Made by a program: the position numbers and the translations under genes
Notes under the pieces: generated by a model
Seen by the model: the letters and a program-made list of their open reading frames with translations, nothing else
Told to the model about the DNA's origin: nothing
Database searches by the model: none
NCBI GenBank assembly: GCA_965207585.1
Contig: CBDBMT010000003.1
Span: 1,054,001 to 1,118,000 of the forward strand
DNA: 64,000 nt
Direction of reading: 5' to 3'
Source: Bin87 sp965207585
GTDB taxonomy: Bacteria; Chloroflexota; Dehalococcoidia; Lucifugimonadales; UBA3495
Part shown: positions 33,761 through 41,587 of the stretch, piece after piece
Layout of the letters: every line of letters begins with the position of its first letter
Numbering within the stretch: the stretch's first letter is position 1

Positions 33761-35669
33761 CCGCCCGGTAGGCTGCGGTGACCGTGATGATGGCCGGCTG
33801 GCCGGCGTTTTCATCGACGCTGGTAGGGTCCAGGGTCAGGTCAATGGCGGTGGGCGGATCCGGTATGATCGTGTTGCCGGTGCGGGCGTGCGCGCCGTTC
33901 AGCAGCGCCTCCACCCGGTAGTGCGCGTTGTAGTCGCCGGCCGGGGTGAAATCCTCATCCCTGGCGGAAGTGGCGTCCGCGGGGCTGCCCAGCGCCGCGC
34001 CGTTCTTGCGGACCTGGTAGGTCAGGACCGGATTGGGAGTCCAGTGGGTGTTGTGCACCTCCGTCCACGACAGGGTTGCGCCGGTGCCATCCTCGTCGGG
34101 GTTGAGGGTCAGGTCGGGGCGCTCCCGCAGCTGGTAGCCAAACTCCGGCCAGGTGGCGGTAGTGTCGTCGTCGAAGTCCGCCTTCAGGGCCGGGTACTGG
34201 TCGGTGTTGCCGAAGTGCCAGAAGTCGTTGGTGTCAACGGTGTTGGCGTCGCCGTCCACGTCCGGGTTCTGCCAGTTGGCGTAGATGCCGGCGTAGTCGG
34301 TGGGACTCTGCAACTGGGCGGTGGTCTGGCCCCGGGTGGCGTGGGTCTGGCCGGTCAGGTTCGTGTCGAAGTAGCTGTCGGTGACGTTCACTGAATGGCC
34401 GCCCTGAGTTACGGACTGGCCCATCAGCCCGCCCACGTTGCTGCCCGTGCCGCTTACCGGCCCGGAGGCGTAGCTGGCGATGACGTTGACATCGGCCTGT
34501 TCGGCCCGGGCGACGCCCACCAGGCCGCCCACGTTGTCGGTCCCGCTGACCGCGGCGGTGGAGTAGCTGGCGACCACCCGGGGATTATCGCTGCTCAGGA
34601 ACGGGTCCATGCTCCCCACAATTCCGCCGACACGGTTGGCGCCGGACACGAAACCGGCAACGTAGCTGTTGCTGATGGTCCCTACGTTAGACCCGATGAT
34701 GCCTCCCGCATCGTCGGCGCCGGTCACGGAGCCGGTGACGTACACCGCGGAGACCGTGCCGCTGTTATCTGCCGCCAGTGCGCCCGTTCTGGTCCCGGCG
34801 GTGACGTTGACGTTGGTCAGACCCAGATGGGAGACGACGCCTGTGGCGCCCAGTATCCTGAAAAGCCCCTGACTGCCTAAAGCCTGGTCATTTATGTACA
34901 GGTGGTCGATGACGTGACCGTTGCCGAGCAGCGTGGCGCTGAACTCGATACGCTGATCTTTGATGGGCACCCAGCCAGTGCCACCGTTCCAGTAGGCGGC
35001 GTCGGCGCTGGTGATCTCCCGGTCGCCGTTCTCGTCAAAGTTCAGGTCGTTGAGCAGCTCGTAGCCCAGGCAGTTCTCTGCGGGGCAGCCCATGCCGATG
35101 TTGGCGCCGGTGAAGGCGGCGGCGTACTCGCTCGCCTCGTTGATGCTCGTTGTGCTGGCGTCGTCCGTCACCGTCCCGTTGCCGTCCAGGTCATAGCGGA
35201 TGGCGTTGAGCTGGGCCAGGGTGGTGACGCCGATGAGGCCGTCGTCGTCCCCGTCGTGGTCCATGAGGAGGGTGGCGGTGGTTACCTGGGCGGCAGTGCT
35301 GCTGCAATGCTGGGCATTCGCGTCCTGGCATGATCGGACCCGAAAGTCGAAGGTGGTTCCCGGGGGGGAAACGCTGAAGCCGAGGTCTCTGGTACGGGGT
35401 ATGGACACACTTGGCACGGCGACATCCTGCCAGGTCGCGTCAGTAGCACGTTTCCAATCTATGTCGCAGTAGTTCACGTTGATGGTGCTGGCCGGCTGGT
35501 CCCAGGTGATGGTGATATTCGTCGTGGTTCTGGCGGTCACTCTGAGGTTCGTGGGCGGGTCGGGGTTGTGGTCGGCCCGCGCGGGAGCCGGCGAAACCAC
35601 CGCACCTGCCAGCAGCGCCAGCGCGGCGGCGAGGACGACGAGCAATAGAACCGGCCGGGGCCTTTTCAA
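33760..35669 (-). CDS. N-terminal segment of the large surface protein (signal peptide, Fn3, GLUG repeats)
   Basis: About 636 correct residues before the first frameshift. Beyond that point the same frame continues as Arg/Pro-rich nonsense to 33567. The segment contains the signal peptide, a D-x-D-x-D-rich dockerin-like strip (DHDGDDDGLIGVTTLAQLNAIRYDLDGNGTVTDD), about five GLUG repeats spaced by roughly 30 residues, and the beginning of a Calx-beta domain (DLTLDPTSVDENAGQPAIITVTA). GLUG repeats occur in bacterial surface proteins and some IgA peptidases. Confidence 0.75.
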
Positions 35670-35711
35670 GAGTGCCTGCTGTCCTCCATTACCGGGGAAA
35701 AGTCATCAGGG

Positions 35712-35720
35712 ACTATACCA
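35712..35720 (-). promoter_or_regulatory. extended -10 of the large surface-protein gene
   Basis: On the minus strand TGGTATAGT (TGn plus TATAGT) lies about 45 bp upstream of the TTG start at 35669. A clear -35 is lacking, as is usual for extended -10 promoters. Confidence 0.45.
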
Positions 35721-35878
35721 CCAAATCCGCGATTTATCGATGATATTGAGTGATATTTTGATGAGTTATGGCTATATGAGGAAAATTGCGGCACACTTGC
35801 CCCCATCAGCTCAATTTCCTGCGGGCCGGGGCGGCGGGCATGCCCCGGTCATTGCGAGCGCAGCCCGGCAATCCCGGT

Positions 35879-36021
35879 CTTTCGATTGTTTACGTCATTC
35901 CGGACTTGATCCGGAATCCAGGAACGTCTTGCGGTCGCCAACGTCCCGTAACGCCGGCATCTTCTGGATTCCGGCTTTCGCCGGAATGACGGTTTTGATA
36001 GTTTGGATAGATAATCGAAAG
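35879..36021 (-). mobile_element. MITE-like element, copy B (143 bp)
   Basis: Reverse-complement copy of the element at 29720-29900 with the same CTTTCGATT/AATCGAAAG ends and about 95% identity where they align. It lacks the two short internal duplications of copy A. It lies between the promoter side of the large surface-protein gene and the GatC-like gene. The two copies face each other and bracket that gene. Confidence 0.8.
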
Positions 36022-36107
36022 GCCCTGCCGCGAAAGCCCTTCCTTGCCTCCGTGCGACGCGCTAGGTACACTCGCGCCCATCCTCGACCATGCAGGAGGT
36101 GTGGCGA

Positions 36108-36308
36108 ATGCCGATTTCCGACGAAACCATGAAGCGAATAATCGCCGAATACGGCGGGTTCGAGCTATCCGACGCCGAGTTGGAACTGGTCAAACCCGAG
36201 CTGGAGAACTACCTGACCGAATTGCAGAACCTGCGCGACCTGGACCTGTCCGACGTGATGTCCGCGCGCCTGCTGAGGCCAGCGGATGGAGGAGAAAACG
36301 ATGCCTGA
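36108..36308 (+). CDS. GatC/AtzG-like small amidase partner
   Basis: 66 residues from the ATG at 36108 with GGAGGT 8 bp upstream. The helical pattern YGGFELSDAELELVKPELENYLTELQNLRDLDLSDV...ARLLRP resembles GatC and the AtzG (DUF4089) subunits that wrap around an amidase-signature partner. The stop overlaps the start of the amidase gene by 8 bp, so both should be made together. No GatB gene is in the window, so tRNA amidation is not implied; an AtzG/AtzE-type hydrolase pair is the closer analogy. Confidence 0.65.
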   Translation: MPISDETMKRIIAEYGGFELSDAELELVKPELENYLTELQNLRDLDLSDVMSARLLRPADGGENDA

Positions 36309-37725
36309 TTCCGAACTGCTCAAGTTGACCATCTCCGAAGTTGCCCCGCTGATCCAGGCGCGGGAGGTTTCGCCCGTAGAGCTCACCCAGGCCGCCCTGG
36401 ACGAAGCCGAGCGCCGCCAGCCCACGCTGAATTCCTTCATCACCATCATGAGGGAGCAGGCGCTGGCACAAGCCGAAGAGGCCGAGGAAGCCCTGTCTCG
36501 CGGCGAGTACCTGGGCCCGCTTCACGGCATCCCCATCGGCATCAAGGACAACATCGCCACCGGCGGCATCAACACGACGCTGGGCACCAAAGTCCTGCGG
36601 GACCACGTTCCCGACGAAGACGCCGAGGTCGTCCGCCGCTGCAAGGCCGCCGGCGCCGTCATCATCGGCAAGGAGAACCTGGAGGAGTTCGCCGCCGGCG
36701 CCACCTCCAACAACCCGCACTACGGCGCGGTGCACAATCCCTGGAACGTCGACCACATCCCCGGTGGTTCCAGCGGCGGCGGTGGGGCCAACGTGGCCGC
36801 CGGCGTCACTTTCGCGTCCCTGGGAACCGACTTGGGCGGCTCGGTGCGCCTGCCCGGGGCCTTCTGCGGCGTCGTTGGGCTCAAGCAGACCTTCGGCCGG
36901 GTCAGCCAGCGGGGCCTGCTGGTCACCAGCTTCAACGGCGACCACATCGGCCCGATGACCCGCTCCGTGCGCGACAGCGCCCTGGTGCTGCAGGCCATCG
37001 CCGGCTACGACCCCCTGGATCCCAGCACGGTTCCGGTTCCCGTGGACGACTACGCGCTCATCATGGAGCGCGGGATCAGCGGGCTGACCATGGGAATACC
37101 CTCCAACTACTACTACGACCACCTGGATCCCGAGGTGGAGGCCGCCGTGCGCCGCGCCATCGCCGCACTGGAGGAACTGGGGGTTGCCACCCGCGAGGTC
37201 AGCGTGCCCAGCATGCAGTACGCCGGCGCGCTGCGTTTCTCCAGCATGGCCGACAGCGTGGTAACGCATGAGCCGTACATCACGTCAAATCGCGAAGACT
37301 ACGGCCCCGACACGCTCTACCGCACCCTGGCCGGCCAGTTCGTGCTGGGCCGCGACTACTCCAAGGCCATGAAGGTGCAGCGGATCATCAAGGAGGAGCA
37401 CGCCCGCGTCCTCCAGGACGTGGACTTCCTCATCACGCCGACCACGCCGCTGCCGGCGCCGCGCATCGACGCTGCGACCATCGAAGCGGAGGGACGGGAG
37501 CAGAAGGTGCGCGGCCCCGGTTCCGGCCACGTTTCGCGCAACACCAGCCCCATGAACGCCACGGGGTTCCCGGCGATAACCGTGCCCTGCGGGTTCAGCG
37601 AGCTTGGCCTGCCCATCGGCCTCCAGTTCATCGGCCGGCCGTGGGAGGAGGGCAACCTGTTCCGCATCGCCAACGCCTACGAGGGAGTATCGCCCAGCCG
37701 GGGCGCGTGGCCCAACCTGGAGTAA
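36301..37725 (+). CDS. amidase signature family protein (GatA/AtzE-like)
   Basis: 474 residues from the ATG at 36301, which has GGAGGAG 7 bp upstream; the ATG at 36286 is inside that site. Ser-cisSer-Lys hydrolase: the lysine is in GIPIGIKDNIATGG, the cis-serine in PGGSSGGGGANVAAG, and the nucleophile in GTDLGGSVRLPGAFCG. C-terminal TSPMNATGFPAITVPCGFSELGLPIGLQFIGRPWEE is typical. Substrate unknown. It overlaps the GatC/AtzG-like gene, and the two probably form a complex. Confidence 0.88.
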   Translation: MPDSELLKLTISEVAPLIQAREVSPVELTQAALDEAERRQPTLNSFITIMREQALAQAEEAEEALSRGEYLGPLHGIPIGIKDNIATGGINTTLGTKVLRDHVPDEDAEVVRRCKAAGAVIIGKENLEEFAAGATSNNPHYGAVHNPWNVDHIPGGSSGGGGANVAAGVTFASLGTDLGGSVRLPGAFCGVVGLKQTFGRVSQRGLLVTSFNGDHIGPMTRSVRDSALVLQAIAGYDPLDPSTVPVPVDDYALIMERGISGLTMGIPSNYYYDHLDPEVEAAVRRAIAALEELGVATREVSVPSMQYAGALRFSSMADSVVTHEPYITSNREDYGPDTLYRTLAGQFVLGRDYSKAMKVQRIIKEEHARVLQDVDFLITPTTPLPAPRIDAATIEAEGREQKVRGPGSGHVSRNTSPMNATGFPAITVPCGFSELGLPIGLQFIGRPWEEGNLFRIANAYEGVSPSRGAWPNLE

Positions 37726-37734
37726 AGAGGGATA

Positions 37735-37847
37735 TTGTCAGAATCAGGATTCCCAAGATTAGGGGATTATCAGGATTGGAACCGTTCCGTGATGGATATA
37801 TCCTAATCCTGCCCATCATAAAATCCGGCAAATCCTGATTCTGACGA
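37735..37847. repeat. imperfect inverted repeat downstream of the amidase
   Basis: TTGTCAGAATCAGGATT at 37735-37751 and AATCCTGATTCTGACGA at 37831-37847 are inverted copies (16 of 17 positions). Between them lie further inverted pieces (GGGATTATCAGGATT and CCTAATCCTG). It could be a transcription terminator-like fold or a small mobile repeat. Confidence 0.65.
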
Positions 37848-37879
37848 TTATCTGGGAGCACTGGGATAGGGTCGCAGAG

Positions 37880-38119
37880 ATGGTCAGCCTGGGCGCCGTT
37901 TCCTACGGCATAATTGCCGTGCTGGCGGAAGGGGGTTTCAGATTGTTTTACACATTGTCGCTAATCGGCAAAGACAAGCAGAGACGGGAACGGGAGTTGG
38001 CCGAGGTAAGGGCCGAAGGGATCGCCGAAGAACGCAAACGCTGGCAGCAGTGGACCGCGGCACGCGATCAGGCTGCTGCTGAAGGGCGCGAATTCAACGA
38101 ACCGCCGCCAGGCGACTAG
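37880..38119 (+). CDS. small membrane protein, hypothetical
   Basis: 79 residues. One hydrophobic N-terminal helix (VSLGAVSYGIIAVLAEGGFRLFYTLSLIG) is followed by a highly charged helix (KDKQRRERELAEVRAEGIAEERKRWQQWTAARDQAAAEGREF). The ribosome binding site is weak (GGTCGCAGAG). Its layout, an anchor plus a charged coil, resembles the 13464-13874 protein. Function unknown. Confidence 0.5.
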   Translation: MVSLGAVSYGIIAVLAEGGFRLFYTLSLIGKDKQRRERELAEVRAEGIAEERKRWQQWTAARDQAAAEGREFNEPPPGD

Positions 38120-38206
38120 CTGACGGGGATCGGGTCATACCATCGACGAAGCAATCGGCCCGCGTCCCCCTGTCCCAAGCCTTTCCTCGGAAGCAGGAGC
38201 ATCCTC

Positions 38207-39199
38207 ATGGAATACCGCCGCTTCGGCCCAACCGACATGACCGTCTCCGCCCTCGGCTTCGGCTGCTGGGAGATGGGCGGAACCTACGGCGACGTCACCG
38301 GCAGCGAACTCGACGCTGCCGTCAACCGCGCCATCGACCTGGGCATCAACTGCTTCGACACCGCGCCGGCCTACGGCAGGGGCGAATCGGAGATCGTACT
38401 GGGCAAGGCCCTTGGGAACCGTCGCCAGGACGTGGTCGTGGTCACCAAGTGCGGCGTGGGCTACGCCGACCGGCCCAAGGGACGTGACAGCCGCATGGTG
38501 TCGATCTTCGCCTCGGTGGAGCAGAGCCTGCAAAACCTCGGCACCGACTACATCGACGTGCTGCTCATCCACTGGCCGGACGTCAACACGCCCTTCGACG
38601 AAACCATGCACGCGCTGGACAGCCTCGTCCATCAGGGCAAGGTCCGCGCCGTCGGCGTATCGAATTTCACGCTGGACCAGATTCGAGAGTGTGAAACCGT
38701 GCGCAGCGTGGACGTCGTCCAGTACGGCCTCAACATGTTCGACCGTCGCATGGAGCAGGAGATATTCCCCTACTGCCAGGAGCAGGGCACCGGCGTCATG
38801 GTGTACGGGCCTTTGGCGTTCGGTCTGTTGACGGGCACCATGTCGGCGGACACCACCTTCGGCGGCAACGACTGGCGGGCCACCGGAGGTCGGCCGGGCT
38901 GGAACGTGGGCGTCTTCGCCGAAGAGCATTTCCAGCGCAACCTGCAAGTGGTCGAGGAGCTCAAGCCCATCGCCGAGGCCCGGGGCAAGAGGATGCCCCA
39001 GCTGGCCCTCCGGTGGGTGCTGTCGAACCCGGCCGTCAGCGTCGCGCTGGTTGGGACCCGCACCGTGCAGGAGGTGGAGGACAACGTTGCCGGCCTGGAA
39101 TGGGCCCTCTCCGGCGCCGACATGGCCCAGATCGACGACGTGTTCGCCCGCTACGGCGTCGACACCCACCCCGAAATAGTGATCGACCCGGACGAATAG
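38207..39199 (+). CDS. aldo/keto reductase
   Basis: 330 residues. NADP(H)-dependent TIM-barrel oxidoreductase. The tetrad can be placed: Asp in NCFDTAPAYGRGESE, Tyr in the same segment (APAYG), Lys in VVVVTKCGVG, and His in VLLIHWPD. VRAVGVSNFTLDQI and GTRTVQEVEDNV are also standard. It resembles the potassium-channel-beta/AKR subgroup with broad carbonyl substrates. GGAAGCAGGAG lies upstream of the ATG. Convergent with the epimerase gene. Confidence 0.88.
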   Translation: MEYRRFGPTDMTVSALGFGCWEMGGTYGDVTGSELDAAVNRAIDLGINCFDTAPAYGRGESEIVLGKALGNRRQDVVVVTKCGVGYADRPKGRDSRMVSIFASVEQSLQNLGTDYIDVLLIHWPDVNTPFDETMHALDSLVHQGKVRAVGVSNFTLDQIRECETVRSVDVVQYGLNMFDRRMEQEIFPYCQEQGTGVMVYGPLAFGLLTGTMSADTTFGGNDWRATGGRPGWNVGVFAEEHFQRNLQVVEELKPIAEARGKRMPQLALRWVLSNPAVSVALVGTRTVQEVEDNVAGLEWALSGADMAQIDDVFARYGVDTHPEIVIDPDE

Positions 39200-39247
39200 G
39201 TACGGGTCGATCGATTTCCCTGCTGGTTGAAACGGCGACTGCGCCGC

Positions 39248-40081
39248 TCATTGCCTCCAGTCGTGGCGCGGCCTCCAGCCCAGCATCCGCTGCGCCTTTG
39301 CCGTGCTGATGACGCTGGCGGTGCCCTCCAACCCGTCCCTTATCTCCACACGGTCGCCGAAGTTGCGCTTGACCAGATCAATGGTGGGCTCGGCAAAGCG
39401 GCTGGACGGCTGAGCGAGCATGAACGCCTCGTACTCTTCGATCTCGGCGTCAACCGCCAGCACATGGGCCTCGGCCACGTCCCTGGCGTCGGCGTAGGCC
39501 CACATCACCAGGGTCAGCGGATTTTCCGGAGTGGGCGCCGGCCAGGGGAACTCGGCCTGCACCTCGGGCAGCGCCACGTTGGTGAAACGCAGGCTGACCA
39601 CCGTGGTGTCCGAGTTGCGGGCGATCATCCGGCCGATATCCTCGCCCACCTGCTTGGTCAGGCCGTAGGGTTCGAAGGGCATCATGGGGTGATTCTCGTC
39701 CAGCGGCAGGTACCGCGGCACGAAGGCGTTGCCATCGTGGGCCCAGCCCATGCCGAAGGCGCTGGAGGAGAACACCACGCGCCGCAGCCCCAACTCCGCC
39801 GCCGACATCATGACGTTGAAGTCGCCAGCCACGTTGTTCTCGAAAATGACCCTGGGGTCGGCTCGCTGGGGGCCGGGGATCGCGCCCATGTGGATCACAG
39901 CCTCCGCGCCTTCAAGGATGTTGTGTACAGCTTGGGCATCCCCCAGCTCGCAGCGCACGAACCTGGCGGGCAGATCATCGGCGTGCAATCTGTCGGTGGC
40001 CAGGGCTTCCCGGCCCTGGTCCACCAGCAGTTGCACCACGCGGCGACCCAGCCGGCCCGCCGCTCCGGTTACTACTATCAT
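39248..40081 (-). CDS. NAD(P)-dependent epimerase/dehydratase (extended SDR)
   Basis: 277 residues. Rossmann loop IVVTGAAGRLGRRVVQLL at the N-terminus, catalytic serine-tyrosine-lysine as VVFSSSAFGMG and PYGLTKQVGED. CELGDAQAVHNILEGAEAVIHMGAIPGP is typical of uronate dehydrogenase and other sugar-nucleotide SDRs. A role in sugar-acid oxidation is possible but unproven. It is 23 bp downstream of the interrupted amidase on the same strand. Confidence 0.85.
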   Translation of the reverse strand: MIVVTGAAGRLGRRVVQLLVDQGREALATDRLHADDLPARFVRCELGDAQAVHNILEGAEAVIHMGAIPGPQRADPRVIFENNVAGDFNVMMSAAELGLRRVVFSSSAFGMGWAHDGNAFVPRYLPLDENHPMMPFEPYGLTKQVGEDIGRMIARNSDTTVVSLRFTNVALPEVQAEFPWPAPTPENPLTLVMWAYADARDVAEAHVLAVDAEIEEYEAFMLAQPSSRFAEPTIDLVKRNFGDRVEIRDGLEGTASVISTAKAQRMLGWRPRHDWRQ

Positions 40082-40104
40082 CGCTTCCTCCTGCTGACTC
40101 GGCT

Positions 40105-41451
40105 CTAACTGTTCCGGTCGTAGGCGTCGGCGGCGCGCAGCACCGTCGCGTCATCACCGGTGCGCCCCACCAGCATCATGCCGATGGGCAGGCCGTCGGA
40201 CGTACCGCACGGCACCGATATTGCCGGGTGGCCGGTCACGTCGAAGGGACAGGTGTTGGGGATCATCTCCAGCGCCCGGTCGGTGTACTCCTGGCGGCTG
40301 CAGTCGGCCGGGGGAATGACCGTGGCCTTCATGGGCAGGGTGGGCATCACCAGCAGGTCGTACTCGCTGAGCGCCTGGTCGTAGGCGGCGGTCAGCGTCC
40401 GGGCCAGGTTCTGGGCCTTGGCGTAGTAGCGGCCGTGGTACCGGTCCTGCATGTACTGTCCCATGAGCACCACCAGCTTGGTGGTTTCCGACAGGTCGTC
40501 GGCCCGGGTCTGCCAGCCGTGGGCGTACACGTCCAATAATCCGGTGGTGTAGTGGCCCTTCCAGTTGGTGCCCATGCTGTTGCCGGCCACCATCAGCATG
40601 GTCGCGCCCTCCACGGCGATGGCCCGCCAGACGTGGATGCCGTCCAGGTGCCAGGGTATGGAAACGGCGCCCACCTGCGCGCCCATGCTCTCGAAGGAAC
40701 GGGCCGCTTGACGTACCGCCTCGTCCACATCCGCTTCGGACTCAGGCAAGCCAAAGCCCTCCTGGACGATGCCGATGCGGAGACCGGATACGTCGCCGGT
40801 CAGGGCCTGGGTGTAGGCTTGCCCCGTTAATCCGGCTTGCTGCCGGGGATCCAACCCGTCGGGTCCGGCGATGGCCTCGAGCATGAGGGCCACGTCGGCG
40901 GCGGTGCGCGCCATGGGCCCCGTGTGATCCAGGGTCAGCTCGATGGGGAATACGCCGGTGTAGGGGACCAGGCCGTAGGTCGGTTTGAGCCCGTAGATGC
41001 CGCACCAGCTGGCCGGTATGCGGATCGACCCGCCCTGGTCGCCGCCGATGGCCAGGTCCACCTCACTCGCCGCAACCAGCGCCGCGCTGCCGCTGGAGGA
41101 GCCGCCGGCCGTGCGCGTGTGGTCATGTGGATTATGGACCGGGCCAGTGTCAGACGTGTGACTGCCGCCGGAGAAGCACAGGCTCTCGCACACCGCCTTG
41201 CCCCTGATGGAACCGCCGGCGTCCAGGATGCGGGTGACGATGGTGGCGTCCACGTCGGGAACGTAGCCTTCCAGCACGCTGGTGCCGTTCATCATGGGAA
41301 CGCCGGCGACGCAGACGTTGTCCTTGATGGCCACGGTCTTGCCGGAGAGCAGCCCGCCCTGCGGGCCGCTGATGTCGCAGCGCCAGTACCACGCTCCCAG
41401 CGGGTTGTCCTCCGGTTGCGGCCGCGCGCCGGGAGAGCGCGGGTACTTCAC
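40105..41451 (-). CDS. amidase signature family protein, main fragment of an IS-interrupted gene
   Basis: 448 residues from an internal GTG at 41451, but the natural protein is longer. The same frame continues upstream as EEIFRIADAYNLNPSPADVESYIELSQPILDSYARLDQL until an IS begins at 41588; its first nine codons (MAVRQPTVE) lie at 43048-43075 on the far side. Joined, the enzyme has 501 residues. Catalytic set: Lys in GKTVAIKDNVC, cis-Ser in TAGGSSSGSAALVAA, nucleophile Ser in GGDQGGSIRIPASWCG. Without its first 53 residues it may still fold, if translation restarts, but natural expression is probably lost. Confidence 0.88.
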   Translation of the reverse strand: MKYPRSPGARPQPEDNPLGAWYWRCDISGPQGGLLSGKTVAIKDNVCVAGVPMMNGTSVLEGYVPDVDATIVTRILDAGGSIRGKAVCESLCFSGGSHTSDTGPVHNPHDHTRTAGGSSSGSAALVAASEVDLAIGGDQGGSIRIPASWCGIYGLKPTYGLVPYTGVFPIELTLDHTGPMARTAADVALMLEAIAGPDGLDPRQQAGLTGQAYTQALTGDVSGLRIGIVQEGFGLPESEADVDEAVRQAARSFESMGAQVGAVSIPWHLDGIHVWRAIAVEGATMLMVAGNSMGTNWKGHYTTGLLDVYAHGWQTRADDLSETTKLVVLMGQYMQDRYHGRYYAKAQNLARTLTAAYDQALSEYDLLVMPTLPMKATVIPPADCSRQEYTDRALEMIPNTCPFDVTGHPAISVPCGTSDGLPIGMMLVGRTGDDATVLRAADAYDRNS

Positions 41452-41582
41452 CGGCAGGCTGGGCGCGGTGAGCTGGTCCAGCCGGGCGTAGGAGTCCAGT
41501 ATGGGCTGGCTCAGCTCGATGTAGGACTCGACATCGGCCGGCGATGGGTTCAGGTTGTAGGCGTCGGCTATTCGGAAAATCT

Positions 41583-41587
41583 CTTCG
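41583..41587 (+). repeat. 5-bp target-site duplication, left copy (CTTCG)
   Basis: CTTCG directly precedes the left end of the IS. The second copy is at 43048-43052. Deleting the IS plus one copy rejoins the amidase frame without loss or gain of a base. Confidence 0.9.

Larger units (their letters stand above)
29998..35669 (-). pseudogene. large secreted GLUG/Calx-beta/Fn3/LRR protein, broken by four frameshifts
   Basis: One gene of about 1890 codons. A signal peptide (PVLLLVVLAAALALLAGAVVSPAPARA) is followed by an Fn3-like domain (PPTNLRVTARTTTNITITWD), GLUG repeats (GGIIGSNVGTISNSYVAG and similar), Calx-beta-type domains, further Fn3 domains and C-terminal leucine-rich repeats (LNLRDNNLGGSLPAELGNLSNL). 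Reading frame changes at about 33755-33768, 32924-32929, 32784-32789 and 30750-30754. Each is explained by one missing base, and domain homology continues cleanly across each junction. The TTG start at 35669 has GGAGGA upstream. Likely an adhesin or matrix protein; dead gene, or intact gene with assembly errors. Confidence 0.82.

Noticed and set aside
36108..37725. tRNA-dependent amidotransferase GatCA
   Set aside because: No GatB is nearby and the amidase lacks clear GatA-specific features; a general amidase with a small partner is safer.
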